Part shown: piece after piece, positions 8,793 to 16,176 of the stretch
Layout: each line of letters begins with the position of its first letter
Numbering within the stretch: the first letter of the stretch is position 1
NCBI GenBank assembly: GCA_036004665.1
Contig: DASYRG010000046.1
Coordinates: 5,676-69,675 of the forward strand
Source of the DNA: JACQGZ01 sp036004665
GTDB lineage: Bacteria; Sysuimicrobiota; Sysuimicrobiia; Sysuimicrobiales; Humicultoraceae
DNA length: 64,000 nt
Direction: 5' to 3'
Notes under the pieces: generated by a model
Told to the model about the DNA's origin: nothing
Databases searched by the model: none
The model's input: the letters and a program-made list of their open reading frames with translations, nothing else
Program-made: the position numbers and the translations under genes

Positions 8793-10145
8793 GTGGCGGT
8801 CCGGTTCGTCCAGCGGGCCCTCCCCGATCTGCCCGTCCCCGGAGAGGTCCCCCTCCTTCCTCCCCAGGTCTTTGCGCGCCGCGCCGCCCGGCTGAGGGAG
8901 GCGCAGCAGACCGCCGGGTTGGATTGCCTGGCCATCTACGCCGACCGCGAGCACAACGCCAACCTGGCCTGGCTCTCCGGCTTCGATCCCCGCTTCGAGG
9001 AGGCCCTCTGGATCCAGGCGGAAGGGCTGCGGCCGACGCTGCTGGTGGGGAATGAGAACCTGAGCTTCGCCGCCTCTCACCTGCGCCTCCCCGCCGAGGT
9101 CGTCCTCTACCAGCCGTTCAGCCTCCCCAACCAGGATCGCAGCCGCAGTGCCGACCTGGGCGCGCTGCTGCGCCGCGCCGGCGTCCGCCCGGGAATGCGC
9201 TGTGGATTGATTGGATGGAAGCCTCAGGAGCGCTCGGAGGTCCCGTATTGGATCGTGCGGGCCTTGGCCGAGATCTTAGGCGACGAGCCGGGCAACGCCA
9301 CGGGGCTGCTGATGGATCCGGACCGGGGCCTGCGCACGATGCTCGAGCCGGAGATGATCCGCTTCTGCGAGTACGTGTCGTCGCTCACCAGCACGTCAGT
9401 ACGCGAATGGGTCTTCTCGCTGCGCGAGGGCCTGAGCGAACGGGAGTCCGCGGCAGCCCTCCGCTCATACGGCCTGGAGCTGAGTTGCCATGCGATGGTC
9501 AACTTCGGCCGGCCCATTCCCAGCGGATTGAAGAGCCCCCGCAATGCCCGCGTCGTGAGTGGAGAGTATGCGCAGTGCGCCTTTGGGCTGATCGGCGCCC
9601 TCACCTGCCGGGCCGGGCGACTGATCGGCCGCGACGATCTGGGGAAGCGCGGTGATGATGACGACTACCTGGCGCTGGTCGAGAACTACCTGCAGGTGGT
9701 GCGGGCGTGGTTCGCCGCGATGCGGATCGGCGTCACCGGCGGAGCGGTGGTCGCCGCGGCTGACGCCGTTCGCTCGTCCGCCTGGGAACCGGCAGTGAAC
9801 CAGGGACATCTCATCCACCTGGACGAATGGGTCAGCAGTCCGTTCTTCGGGGCTTCTACCGCTACGCTCAAGTCCGGATATGCGATCCAGCAAGACATCA
9901 TCCCCGTCCCGCGCCGGGGCCCGGCGGTCATGAACATGGAGGATGGTATCGTCCTCGCTGACCCCGACCTCCGCAACCGTCTGGCCCGCCTCGACTCAGA
10001 GATGATGCGCCGCTGCCAGGAGCGCCGGGCGCTGATGGAGTCACTGGGCTACGAGATCGCGCCGGAGGTCCTGCCGCTAAGCAACATCGCCGGAGCCTTC
10101 TTTCCCTTCCTGCTTACACCTAAGTACGTCGCTCTTTCCCGGTAG
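8793..10145 (+). CDS. M24 (creatinase/aminopeptidase P)-like protein lacking metal ligands
   Basis: A 450-residue protein whose N-terminal half looks like a creatinase-N domain (GLDCLAIYADREHNANLAWL) and whose C-terminal half follows the pita-bread outline. The five Asp/Asp/His/Glu/Glu ligands of active M24 enzymes are not evident: where the first Asp pair is expected the sequence reads SGEYAQCAFG, and where GHGIG is expected it reads NQGHLIHLDEW. It may be a non-hydrolytic or altered hydrolase. The GTG start lies 15 bases after xylG with no clear Shine-Dalgarno. Operon position suggests a role with the imported compound, possibly cleavage of a C-N bond; this is inference. Confidence 0.7.
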   Translation: MAVRFVQRALPDLPVPGEVPLLPPQVFARRAARLREAQQTAGLDCLAIYADREHNANLAWLSGFDPRFEEALWIQAEGLRPTLLVGNENLSFAASHLRLPAEVVLYQPFSLPNQDRSRSADLGALLRRAGVRPGMRCGLIGWKPQERSEVPYWIVRALAEILGDEPGNATGLLMDPDRGLRTMLEPEMIRFCEYVSSLTSTSVREWVFSLREGLSERESAAALRSYGLELSCHAMVNFGRPIPSGLKSPRNARVVSGEYAQCAFGLIGALTCRAGRLIGRDDLGKRGDDDDYLALVENYLQVVRAWFAAMRIGVTGGAVVAAADAVRSSAWEPAVNQGHLIHLDEWVSSPFFGASTATLKSGYAIQQDIIPVPRRGPAVMNMEDGIVLADPDLRNRLARLDSEMMRRCQERRALMESLGYEIAPEVLPLSNIAGAFFPFLLTPKYVALSR

Positions 10146-10209
10146 ACTCCTCGCTCACGTTTCACATTCATCTGATTCCTTCGTATCGCAGAAGTCCAGC
10201 GCTGTCGCC

Positions 10210-10229
10210 AACTCGGTCTGGACCGAGTT
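10210..10229. repeat. 20-bp near-palindrome, copy 1
   Basis: AACTCGGTC-TG-GACCGAGTT is an inverted repeat with 9-bp perfect arms. It lies just past the point where the minus-strand HNH relic loses homology. A perfect 22-bp version is found at 61579-61600 beside the second HNH gene. Confidence 0.8.
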
Positions 10230-10239
10230 CCATGCCCTG

Positions 10240-11012
10240 CGACTCCCGAACTGCTGCCGAGATACGATGCCGAGGTTCGGAAGTCCTCGGACGGCTCTTG
10301 CTGGGCCGTCCCGTGACGCCAACCTTCTCCCTAGCAAGGTCGTGTAGGAGCGCCGTCAGAGCACGCTGAATGATCTGATCCAGATTCCCGTCCGGAATCT
10401 GATGGCGCAGCAGATTCTGCGCTTGTCGCAGTTTCCCATAGGTCTCCGCACTCGACGTGAACTGCACCTTGTACCGCTCCGGCGCCAACGGGGTTGTCGT
10501 CGCTGGCCGCCTGGGCGGTGGTTCGAGCATCCCTATCGACTGGGCGAAGGCGGCAACGTCGTGGCTGCCCGCGTTTGCCTGTGGAGAGGGCAGCTTGCGG
10601 AGAACCGTTGGGGCTGCCGGCTGTGGGAAGACGGTTGCGATCACTTCTTCGACTGCCCGCTTGCTCTTGATCGCGTCTTGTCGAGAAGATCCCGATGGTT
10701 CTGCGCCGTTAGGTGGGGCGCGAGCAGGGCCAGCGTGGCCAGAGTGAGTGCTCCCTCAGAGAGCAATTGCAGAAGCTCCGGAAAGGTCCGTGACGCCCGG
10801 GCAGCCTCGATCCGCTGGTGTGCGGCATGCTCAGAGAGGAGAAGCGCTTTGGTGCAGTAGGCAAAGAGCGAAGAGTACCCTTCAGCTAAGTATAGTCTTC
10901 GGGCATCGAGTTCGGCGAGAAGGACGATGAGGAGCGCAGTCGCCTGCCTCTCCTCCGCAGCCAGCGTTGTGACCTTCGCGAGCAACTCCTGGTCGGAGAG
11001 TTGGGTAAGTGG
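10240..11012 (-). pseudogene. Decayed HNH-endonuclease (DUF222-like) gene, copy 1
   Basis: On the minus strand two frames together match the protein encoded at 61717-62788 almost residue for residue: first AKVTTLAAEERQATALLI to LLDKTR, then SKRAVEEVIATV through ERYKVQFTSSAETY to ALTALLHDLARE. A single-base loss near 10670 separates the frames. The start codon is absent (homology runs to about 11012, with only a TTG at 10985), and the C-terminal HNH nuclease domain is gone after about 10240. It is therefore triply broken. Local GC is visibly lower than in the flanking genes. Confidence 0.85.
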
Positions 11013-11046
11013 AGGAAAGCACTATAGGCTAGACGTAAAGCCGTCG

Positions 11047-11685
11047 CTAGGCTTCTTCACCGATCTGGCGGACGCGCAGGTGGCGGCGGATCCACCAGAT
11101 GATGCCCGCCACCAGAAGCAGGGCGATGACGAGTTCGAAGCCTTCAAACGCTTCACGGATGCTGGCCCAGCGTTCGCCCAGGCGCATTCCGATCCAGGCT
11201 AGAAGATACGACCAGATCACCGAACCGACGAAGGTATAGAAGGAGAAGCGCCACAACCCTACGCGCGCGACACCCGCGGGGAAGGAGATGTAGGTCCGCA
11301 CGATGGGCAGCAACCGGCCGACGAAGACGGTGGCGTCGCCCCAGCGGGCGAACCAGCGGTCGGCCAGTGCCAGGTCGTGGCGCGAGATCAGGATGTACCG
11401 GCCGTAGCGTTCCAGCAGAGGGCGTCCGCCAACCGCGCTCGCCCAGTAGGCCGCCAGCGACCCGAGCAGGCAACCAAGCCCCCCTGCCAGCGCCGCGCCC
11501 CAGAGCGTGAAGCGGCCGGTAAGGGCGAGGTAGCCGGAGAACGGCATGATCACCTCCGAGGGCAGGGGGACGCCCGCCGACTCGAAAGCCATCAGGATGA
11601 CGACCCCGGGATACCCGAGGGTGGCGATGGCGCCGACGATGAAGGAGGTCAGCGCCGCAAAGATCCGGGAGACCAGCCCGCTCAC
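11047..11685 (-). CDS. DedA-family (SNARE-associated) membrane protein
   Basis: A 212-residue integral membrane protein with the DedA hallmarks: the amphipathic FESAGVPLPSEVIMPFSG segment near the N-terminus and the re-entrant GRLLPIVRTYISFPAG segment in the middle, followed by two C-terminal membrane helices. DedA proteins are undecaprenyl-phosphate or phospholipid translocases/scramblases affecting envelope homeostasis. It begins with GTG 20 bases downstream of galT and is the last gene of a glgA-galT-dedA minus-strand operon. Confidence 0.9.
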   Translation of the reverse strand: MSGLVSRIFAALTSFIVGAIATLGYPGVVILMAFESAGVPLPSEVIMPFSGYLALTGRFTLWGAALAGGLGCLLGSLAAYWASAVGGRPLLERYGRYILISRHDLALADRWFARWGDATVFVGRLLPIVRTYISFPAGVARVGLWRFSFYTFVGSVIWSYLLAWIGMRLGERWASIREAFEGFELVIALLLVAGIIWWIRRHLRVRQIGEEA

Positions 11686-11704
11686 GCGCTGGCGGGCGAG
11701 CCGG

Positions 11705-12778
11705 TCACGACGCGGGAACTTTCAGGGGGAGGCCAGGGTCTGGCGGGGCGGACGCGGGTTGGGGAACCACCGCGGGGACCGCGGTCTCGCGGAGATACCG
11801 CGCCGCCTCCTCGGGGGCCATCGGGTTGATGTGGAAGCCCGAGCCCCACTCAAAGCCGGCGGTGTGCGTCAGCTGCGGCATTATCTCCAGGTGCCAGTGG
11901 TAGGCCGGCGACCGCGGGTACTGGTAGGGGGCCGTGTGCACGATGAAGTTGTAGGGGGGGTTGTCCACACAGAGGCTGAGTTTGAGGAGGACCGTCTTGA
12001 GGGCCTCGGCCATGGGCGCCACGTCCTCGGGGCCGATGCGCCCGAAGCTGGCCATGTGGGCGCGGGGGAGGATCCAGGTCTCGAAGGGGAAGCGCGACGC
12101 GTACGGAGCGACGGCGAGGAACCGATCGTTCTCGTACACGACGCGCGAGGCCTCGGTGCGCTCCTGGGCGATCATGTCGCAGTAGATGCACGACCCGTAC
12201 TTGACGTAGTGGCTCTCCGCGGCGGCCAGCTCTTCGCTGATCCGCTTGGGCACCATTGGCAGGGCGATCAGTTGACTATGCGGGTGAGAGAGGGACGCCC
12301 CGGCCGCGCGGCCGTGGTTGCGGAAGAGCAGCAGGTACTCGAAGCGCTCGTCCCGGTCCAGGTCTTCGTAGCGTTGGTAGTAGGCGCGGATGACGTCGGC
12401 GATCTCCGCCTCGGCCATGAGGGCGAGGTGGGTGTCGTGGTCGGGGGTCTCGACGATCACCTCGTGCGCTCCCACCCCGTCCATCCGCGTAAAGATGCCC
12501 AGCTTGCTCCGTTTGGTCTTCCCCTCGATGCGCAGCGCCGGGTACTTGTTGCTGACCACCCGGACGCGCCAGCCAGGACCGTCGGGGGCACTGCCAGTTG
12601 GACGGATGGCGAAGATCTCGGGCGGAGTCTTCTCTTCGCGTCCCTCGCAGAAGGGGCAGCGTTCCGGATCAGTGCGGTCATCGTCAACGGTGGTGACGAA
12701 GTCCGTCGGCCGGGTGGCCCGCTCCGTGGCGATGATCACCCAGCGACGCGTAGTGGGGTCTTTCCGAAGTTCGGGCAC
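11705..12778 (-). CDS. galT: Galactose-1-phosphate uridylyltransferase
   Basis: A 357-residue HIT-superfamily nucleotidyl transferase. Zinc-binding CPFCEG occurs near residue 41, the active-site SLSHPHSQLIAL contains the nucleophilic His region, and the C-terminal AYHWHLEIMPQ and GSGFHINP segments are those of GalT. It exchanges UMP between UDP-glucose and galactose-1-phosphate. GGAGGG precedes its GTG start. The gap from glgA is only 27 bases. Pairing with glycogen synthase rather than galK/galE suggests it supplies or recycles nucleotide sugars or glucose-1-phosphate for glycogen. Confidence 0.9.
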   Translation of the reverse strand: MPELRKDPTTRRWVIIATERATRPTDFVTTVDDDRTDPERCPFCEGREEKTPPEIFAIRPTGSAPDGPGWRVRVVSNKYPALRIEGKTKRSKLGIFTRMDGVGAHEVIVETPDHDTHLALMAEAEIADVIRAYYQRYEDLDRDERFEYLLLFRNHGRAAGASLSHPHSQLIALPMVPKRISEELAAAESHYVKYGSCIYCDMIAQERTEASRVVYENDRFLAVAPYASRFPFETWILPRAHMASFGRIGPEDVAPMAEALKTVLLKLSLCVDNPPYNFIVHTAPYQYPRSPAYHWHLEIMPQLTHTAGFEWGSGFHINPMAPEEAARYLRETAVPAVVPQPASAPPDPGLPLKVPAS

Positions 12779-12805
12779 GGTCTGATTCCCTCCAGGCCTG
12801 AGGTG

Positions 12806-14275
12806 CTAGGCGGTCTCTCCCGCCAGCCCTCCTACTCTTCTGCCCACGGCCTCCCGGTACAAGGCGGCGTAGCGGGCCGCGGAGTGGTCCCAGGAGAAGT
12901 CAGCCCGCATGCCCGCCTGCTGGAGACGGCGCCAGATCACGGGATCGCGGAAGGCGGACAGGGCCCGGTCCAGTGCGCCCAGGAACGCCTGCGGCGTGTA
13001 GGTATCGAAGACGAACCCGGTGGCGGACCCTTCCGCCAGGGCAGCGGGCGTCGCGTCTATGACAGAGTCGGCGAGCCCTCCTGTGCGACGGACCACGGGA
13101 ATCGTCCCATAGCGCAGGCTGTAGAGCTGGTTGAGCCCCGAGGGTTCAAACCTGCTCGGCATCAAGAACAGATCGGCGCCGCCCTCGATGCGGTGGGCCA
13201 GTCCCTCGTCGAAGGTGAGCGCCGCGAAGACCTGACGGGGATAATCGCGGGCGAGATGGGTGAAGAGCGCGTGGTAGCGGGGGTCGCCGGTCCCCAGGAG
13301 CACGAACTGCACCCCCTGGTCCAGCACCGCAGGCAGCACGGCGGCAACGAGGTCGCAGCCTTTCTGGTCGGTCAGACGCGTGACCATCCCCAGCAGCGGC
13401 GCGTAGGGCAGCGTCTCCAGCCCCCCTTCCCGTTGAAGGGCGCGCTTGCAGAAACGCTTGCCCTCGAGGTCATCGGGGCCGTAGCGCACCGCCAGATAGC
13501 CGTCCACCCGCGGATCCCACTGGCTGTAATCGACGCCGTTGAGGACCCCGAAGAGCTCGCGCCGCCGACGGGCGAGAAGATCCTCGAGGCCTCCGCCGAA
13601 CTCCGAGGTCTGGATTTCGCGGGCGTAGGTCTCGCTGACCGTGTTGAGGACGTCGGCAAAGAGCAGACCGCCCTTGAGGCAGTTGACCTTTCCCCAGAAC
13701 TCCAATCCGTCCGGACTGAAGTACTCTTCCAACAGACCCAGGCCGGGAAACTCCTGGGCCGGAAAGAGTCCCTGCATGGCGATGTTGTGCACCGTCAGCA
13801 CCGTCGGCCAGGACCGTTGTCCTGCGTGCTCCCGCTGATGCAGGTAGACGGGGACGAGCGCGGTGTGCCAGTCGTTGCAATGCATCAGGTCGGGATGGAA
13901 GGCCTGCGCGGCGACCGTCACCGCGGCCCGGCTGAAGAAGGCGAAGCGTGCCAGGTTGTCCTGATAGTCGCGGCCACCCTCGCCGTAGAGCCCGGCCCGA
14001 TCATAGAAGCGGGGACAATCGACAAAGTAGACTGGAACCTCAGACGGCGAGCGTCCCTCCAGGACCAGGCCGCCCACCGCCTCGCCGCCGACCTCGATGC
14101 GCAGGGGAAAGAGGGGCGTGAGGTTCTCCAGCGAGATGCTGCGGTAGCGTGGCAGGACGAGGCGGACGTCGTGGCCGAGTGCCCGCAGCGCCGCGGGCAG
14201 CGCCCCCGCGACGTCGGCCAAACCCCCGGTTTTTGCGTATGGAACGGCCTCTGAAACGCAGTAAAGGACCTTCAC
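12806..14275 (-). CDS. glgA: Glycogen synthase (GT5)
   Basis: A 489-residue GT5 glycosyltransferase. The ADP-glucose-binding KTGGLADV lies near residue 15. Other landmarks are HCNDWHTAL, TRLTDQKGCDLV, the MPSRFEPSGLNQLYSLRYG donor-site segment (residues ~380-398) and RRTGGLADSV. It extends alpha-1,4-glucan chains in the cytoplasm. It starts with GTG, with a strong promoter immediately upstream whose predicted start point lies about three bases before the GTG, so the message may be almost leaderless. It leads the glgA-galT-dedA operon. Confidence 0.93.
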   Translation of the reverse strand: MKVLYCVSEAVPYAKTGGLADVAGALPAALRALGHDVRLVLPRYRSISLENLTPLFPLRIEVGGEAVGGLVLEGRSPSEVPVYFVDCPRFYDRAGLYGEGGRDYQDNLARFAFFSRAAVTVAAQAFHPDLMHCNDWHTALVPVYLHQREHAGQRSWPTVLTVHNIAMQGLFPAQEFPGLGLLEEYFSPDGLEFWGKVNCLKGGLLFADVLNTVSETYAREIQTSEFGGGLEDLLARRRRELFGVLNGVDYSQWDPRVDGYLAVRYGPDDLEGKRFCKRALQREGGLETLPYAPLLGMVTRLTDQKGCDLVAAVLPAVLDQGVQFVLLGTGDPRYHALFTHLARDYPRQVFAALTFDEGLAHRIEGGADLFLMPSRFEPSGLNQLYSLRYGTIPVVRRTGGLADSVIDATPAALAEGSATGFVFDTYTPQAFLGALDRALSAFRDPVIWRRLQQAGMRADFSWDHSAARYAALYREAVGRRVGGLAGETA

Positions 14276-14284
14276 AGCCTTCCT

Positions 14285-14313
14285 CTTATAACATGTGCCC
14301 TGTTGAGCGTCAA
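14285..14313 (-). promoter_or_regulatory. Sigma-70-type promoter of glgA
   Basis: Read on the minus strand, TTGACG (14313-14308) and TATAAG (14290-14285) are separated by 17 bases. This is the best consensus promoter in the window. The -10 box ends ten bases from the GTG at 14275. Confidence 0.75.
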
Positions 14314-14328
14314 ACCACCTGCGGCGCC

Positions 14329-14356
14329 TTCCCGGAGGGGATGGGAAGAGTATTCT
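14329..14356 (+). promoter_or_regulatory. Putative promoter of the histidine kinase gene
   Basis: TTCCCG (14329-14334), a 16-base spacer and TATTCT (14351-14356) are followed by exactly six bases and then GTG at 14363. The -35 box is weak. The spacing would place the transcription start on the start codon. Confidence 0.4.
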
Positions 14357-14362
14357 GGTGGC

Positions 14363-15427
14363 GTGCAGGGCGCCTTGAAACGGTACGTCGCGGTCACCGC
14401 TCTTTGCCTGGGGCTCACCGGCGCGATGGTCGCCCTACGTCCAGGGCTCGGTCTCGCCGCGGTGGCGTTGATCTACCTACTGGGCGTCTTCCTGAGCGCA
14501 GTGTGGTGGGGCCGCGGTCCAAGCCTGCTGGGCAGTGTCCTCTCGTTCCTTACCCTGAACTTCTTCTTCACCGTGCCGTACAACACGTTCTTCGTCGCGG
14601 CCACGCAGGATGTTGTCAGTCTCCTGGTCTTTCTCTTCGTCGCCGAGATGACCTCACGCCTCGTCGCCAGCGCTCTCGAGCGCCTCCGGCTACAGAAACA
14701 GGCAGCTGAGGCGGAGGCACTGCGAAAGACAGATGAGTTGAAATCGGCTCTCCTCTCGGCCGTCTCCCACGACCTGAGGACGCCGCTCGCGTCCATCCGC
14801 GTGGCCGCCACTGGCCTCCTCCAGGACGGGTTTGGGTCCAACGGTCTGGCCAGTAGAGAGCTGCTGCAGACTATCGACGCCGAGGCGGCCAGACTGGCGC
14901 GCCTCGTCAGCAACCTCCTCGATCTCTCCCGCATTGAAGCGGGCGCGCTGAGGGCGATCAAGGAATGGCGGGATCTTCAGGAGGTCGTGGCCCGCGCGTC
15001 AGATAGTATGGGAGACCGGCTGCGCGATCACCGAGTGGTGGTGGACATCCCCTCCACGCTTCCTCTCGTGCCGCTTGATTTCACACAGATCGAGGACGTG
15101 CTGGTGAACCTGCTGGACAACGCCGCCCGCCACTCTCCAGAGGGCACGACCATCCGTATCTCTGCAGAGCGGCGCGGCCTTGAAGTGATCGTTCAGGTGG
15201 AGAACGCGGGACCGCCTGTCCCCGTGGATTCGGCCGATGAGATCTTCAACCGTTTCTACCCGGTGCAGCGGGATCGGCGGGGCCTGGGGCTGGGGCTGGC
15301 TATCTGCAAAGGGTTGGTGGAGGCGCATGGGGGGCGCATCTGGGTGGAGCGGCCGGGCGAGTCGGGCGCGCGGTTTGCCTTTGCCCTGCCCCTGGAGGGG
15401 GCTCCCGCCAGCGGACCGCGCGGCTGA
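14363..15427 (+). CDS. KdpD-like sensor histidine kinase with DUF4118 membrane domain
   Basis: From GTG 14363 the product has ~355 residues: a four-helix DUF4118 membrane region (residues ~5-105) like the middle of KdpD, a short coiled linker, HisKA with phospho-acceptor His 136 in SAVSHDLRTPLAS, then an ATPase domain (NLLDNAARHSP, GLGLGLAICKGLVEAHGG). The N-terminal KdpD and Usp sensor domains of full KdpD are absent. An in-frame TTG at 14303 would add 20 residues. It is followed after 14 bases by a KdpE-like regulator and a potassium carrier, so it probably senses potassium limitation or turgor. Confidence 0.88.
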   Translation: MQGALKRYVAVTALCLGLTGAMVALRPGLGLAAVALIYLLGVFLSAVWWGRGPSLLGSVLSFLTLNFFFTVPYNTFFVAATQDVVSLLVFLFVAEMTSRLVASALERLRLQKQAAEAEALRKTDELKSALLSAVSHDLRTPLASIRVAATGLLQDGFGSNGLASRELLQTIDAEAARLARLVSNLLDLSRIEAGALRAIKEWRDLQEVVARASDSMGDRLRDHRVVVDIPSTLPLVPLDFTQIEDVLVNLLDNAARHSPEGTTIRISAERRGLEVIVQVENAGPPVPVDSADEIFNRFYPVQRDRRGLGLGLAICKGLVEAHGGRIWVERPGESGARFAFALPLEGAPASGPRG

Positions 15428-15441
15428 TCGCGGGCAGGACG

Positions 15442-16119
15442 ATGGGCGCGCGCATCCTGATCGTGGATGATGAGTCGCAGATGCGGCGCGTCCTCGCGCG
15501 CACGCTGGGAGCACAGGGGTTCGAGGTGCGGGCCGTCGCCACCGGCGGGGAGGCTCTCTCCGCGCTCCGCTGGCATCCCGACCTCATCCTGCTCGATCTA
15601 ATGTTGCCCGACCTGGACGGCCTCGATGTGACGAAACGCATCCGTGAGCAGGGCGGCGTCCCCATCCTGGTGCTCTCCGCGCGGGGCGACGAACAGCAGA
15701 AGGTCGCGGCCCTCGACCTGGGAGCGGACGATTACATCACCAAGCCGTTTGGCGCGGAGGAACTGCTGGCGAGAATCCGCGTGGCGCTCCGGCACACTGC
15801 CCAAACCTCCGTTCCGATCATCGAGGCAGGAGAGCTGCGCATCGACCTGGAGCGGCGTCTGGTCAGCCGCCGGGGTGAGGACATTCATCTCACCCCCACG
15901 GAATATGAGGTGCTGAAATACTTGGCCCGCCATGCGGGGAAGGTGATCACCCACCGCACGCTCCTCCAGGAAGTCTGGGGGCCCGAACATCTTGAAGAGA
16001 CGCAGTACCTCCACGTGCTGATCAGCCAGCTCCGCCGCAAGATCGAGCCTCAGGTGGCGCGACCGCAGTACGTCCTGACGGAACCCGGCGTCGGCTACCG
16101 GTTTCGCCCGCCCGCCTAG
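15442..16119 (+). CDS. KdpE-like OmpR-family response regulator
   Basis: A 225-residue two-domain regulator. The receiver domain carries the acidic pair at residues 9-10, phospho-acceptor Asp 52 (LLDLMLPDLDG) and the conserved Lys of DDYITKPFG. The C-terminal winged helix contains LTPTEYEVLKYLARHAGKV and ends YVLTEPGVGYRF, very close to KdpE. No kdpFABC genes are in view; the next gene is a KimA-like carrier with an 11-bp-period direct repeat in its promoter region, a likely target of this regulator. Confidence 0.92.
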   Translation: MGARILIVDDESQMRRVLARTLGAQGFEVRAVATGGEALSALRWHPDLILLDLMLPDLDGLDVTKRIREQGGVPILVLSARGDEQQKVAALDLGADDYITKPFGAEELLARIRVALRHTAQTSVPIIEAGELRIDLERRLVSRRGEDIHLTPTEYEVLKYLARHAGKVITHRTLLQEVWGPEHLEETQYLHVLISQLRRKIEPQVARPQYVLTEPGVGYRFRPPA

Positions 16120-16131
16120 GAGGCCTCGTGT

Positions 16132-16165
16132 CTTAAGGACTTCTTAAGGGAGGCTCTGCTACGCT
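16132..16165 (+). promoter_or_regulatory. Tandem CTTAAGG repeat and -10 box upstream of the potassium carrier
   Basis: CTTAAGG occurs at 16132-16138 and again at 16143-16149, an 11-base period typical of OmpR/PhoB/KdpE-family half-sites. A TACGCT -10-like box lies at 16160-16165, and its -35 position falls within the repeat, as expected for an activator-dependent promoter. The ATG of the carrier is 11 bases past the -10 box. Confidence 0.5.
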
Positions 16166-16176
16166 CAGCCTCCGAA

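Noticed and set aside
10155..10337. A 60-codon minus-strand frame past the HNH relic
   Set aside because: It has no similarity to the HNH family or anything recognisable, and runs through the palindrome.
11546..14254. A very long plus-strand open frame (~900 codons) antisense to galT and glgA
   Set aside because: It is a high-GC shadow: composition is Arg/Gly/Val-rich without domains, while the minus strand encodes two complete recognisable enzymes.
16120..16176. c-di-AMP (ydaO/kimA) riboswitch upstream of the KimA-like gene
   Set aside because: Only 57 bases separate the genes, too short for that riboswitch, and its conserved core is not seen.
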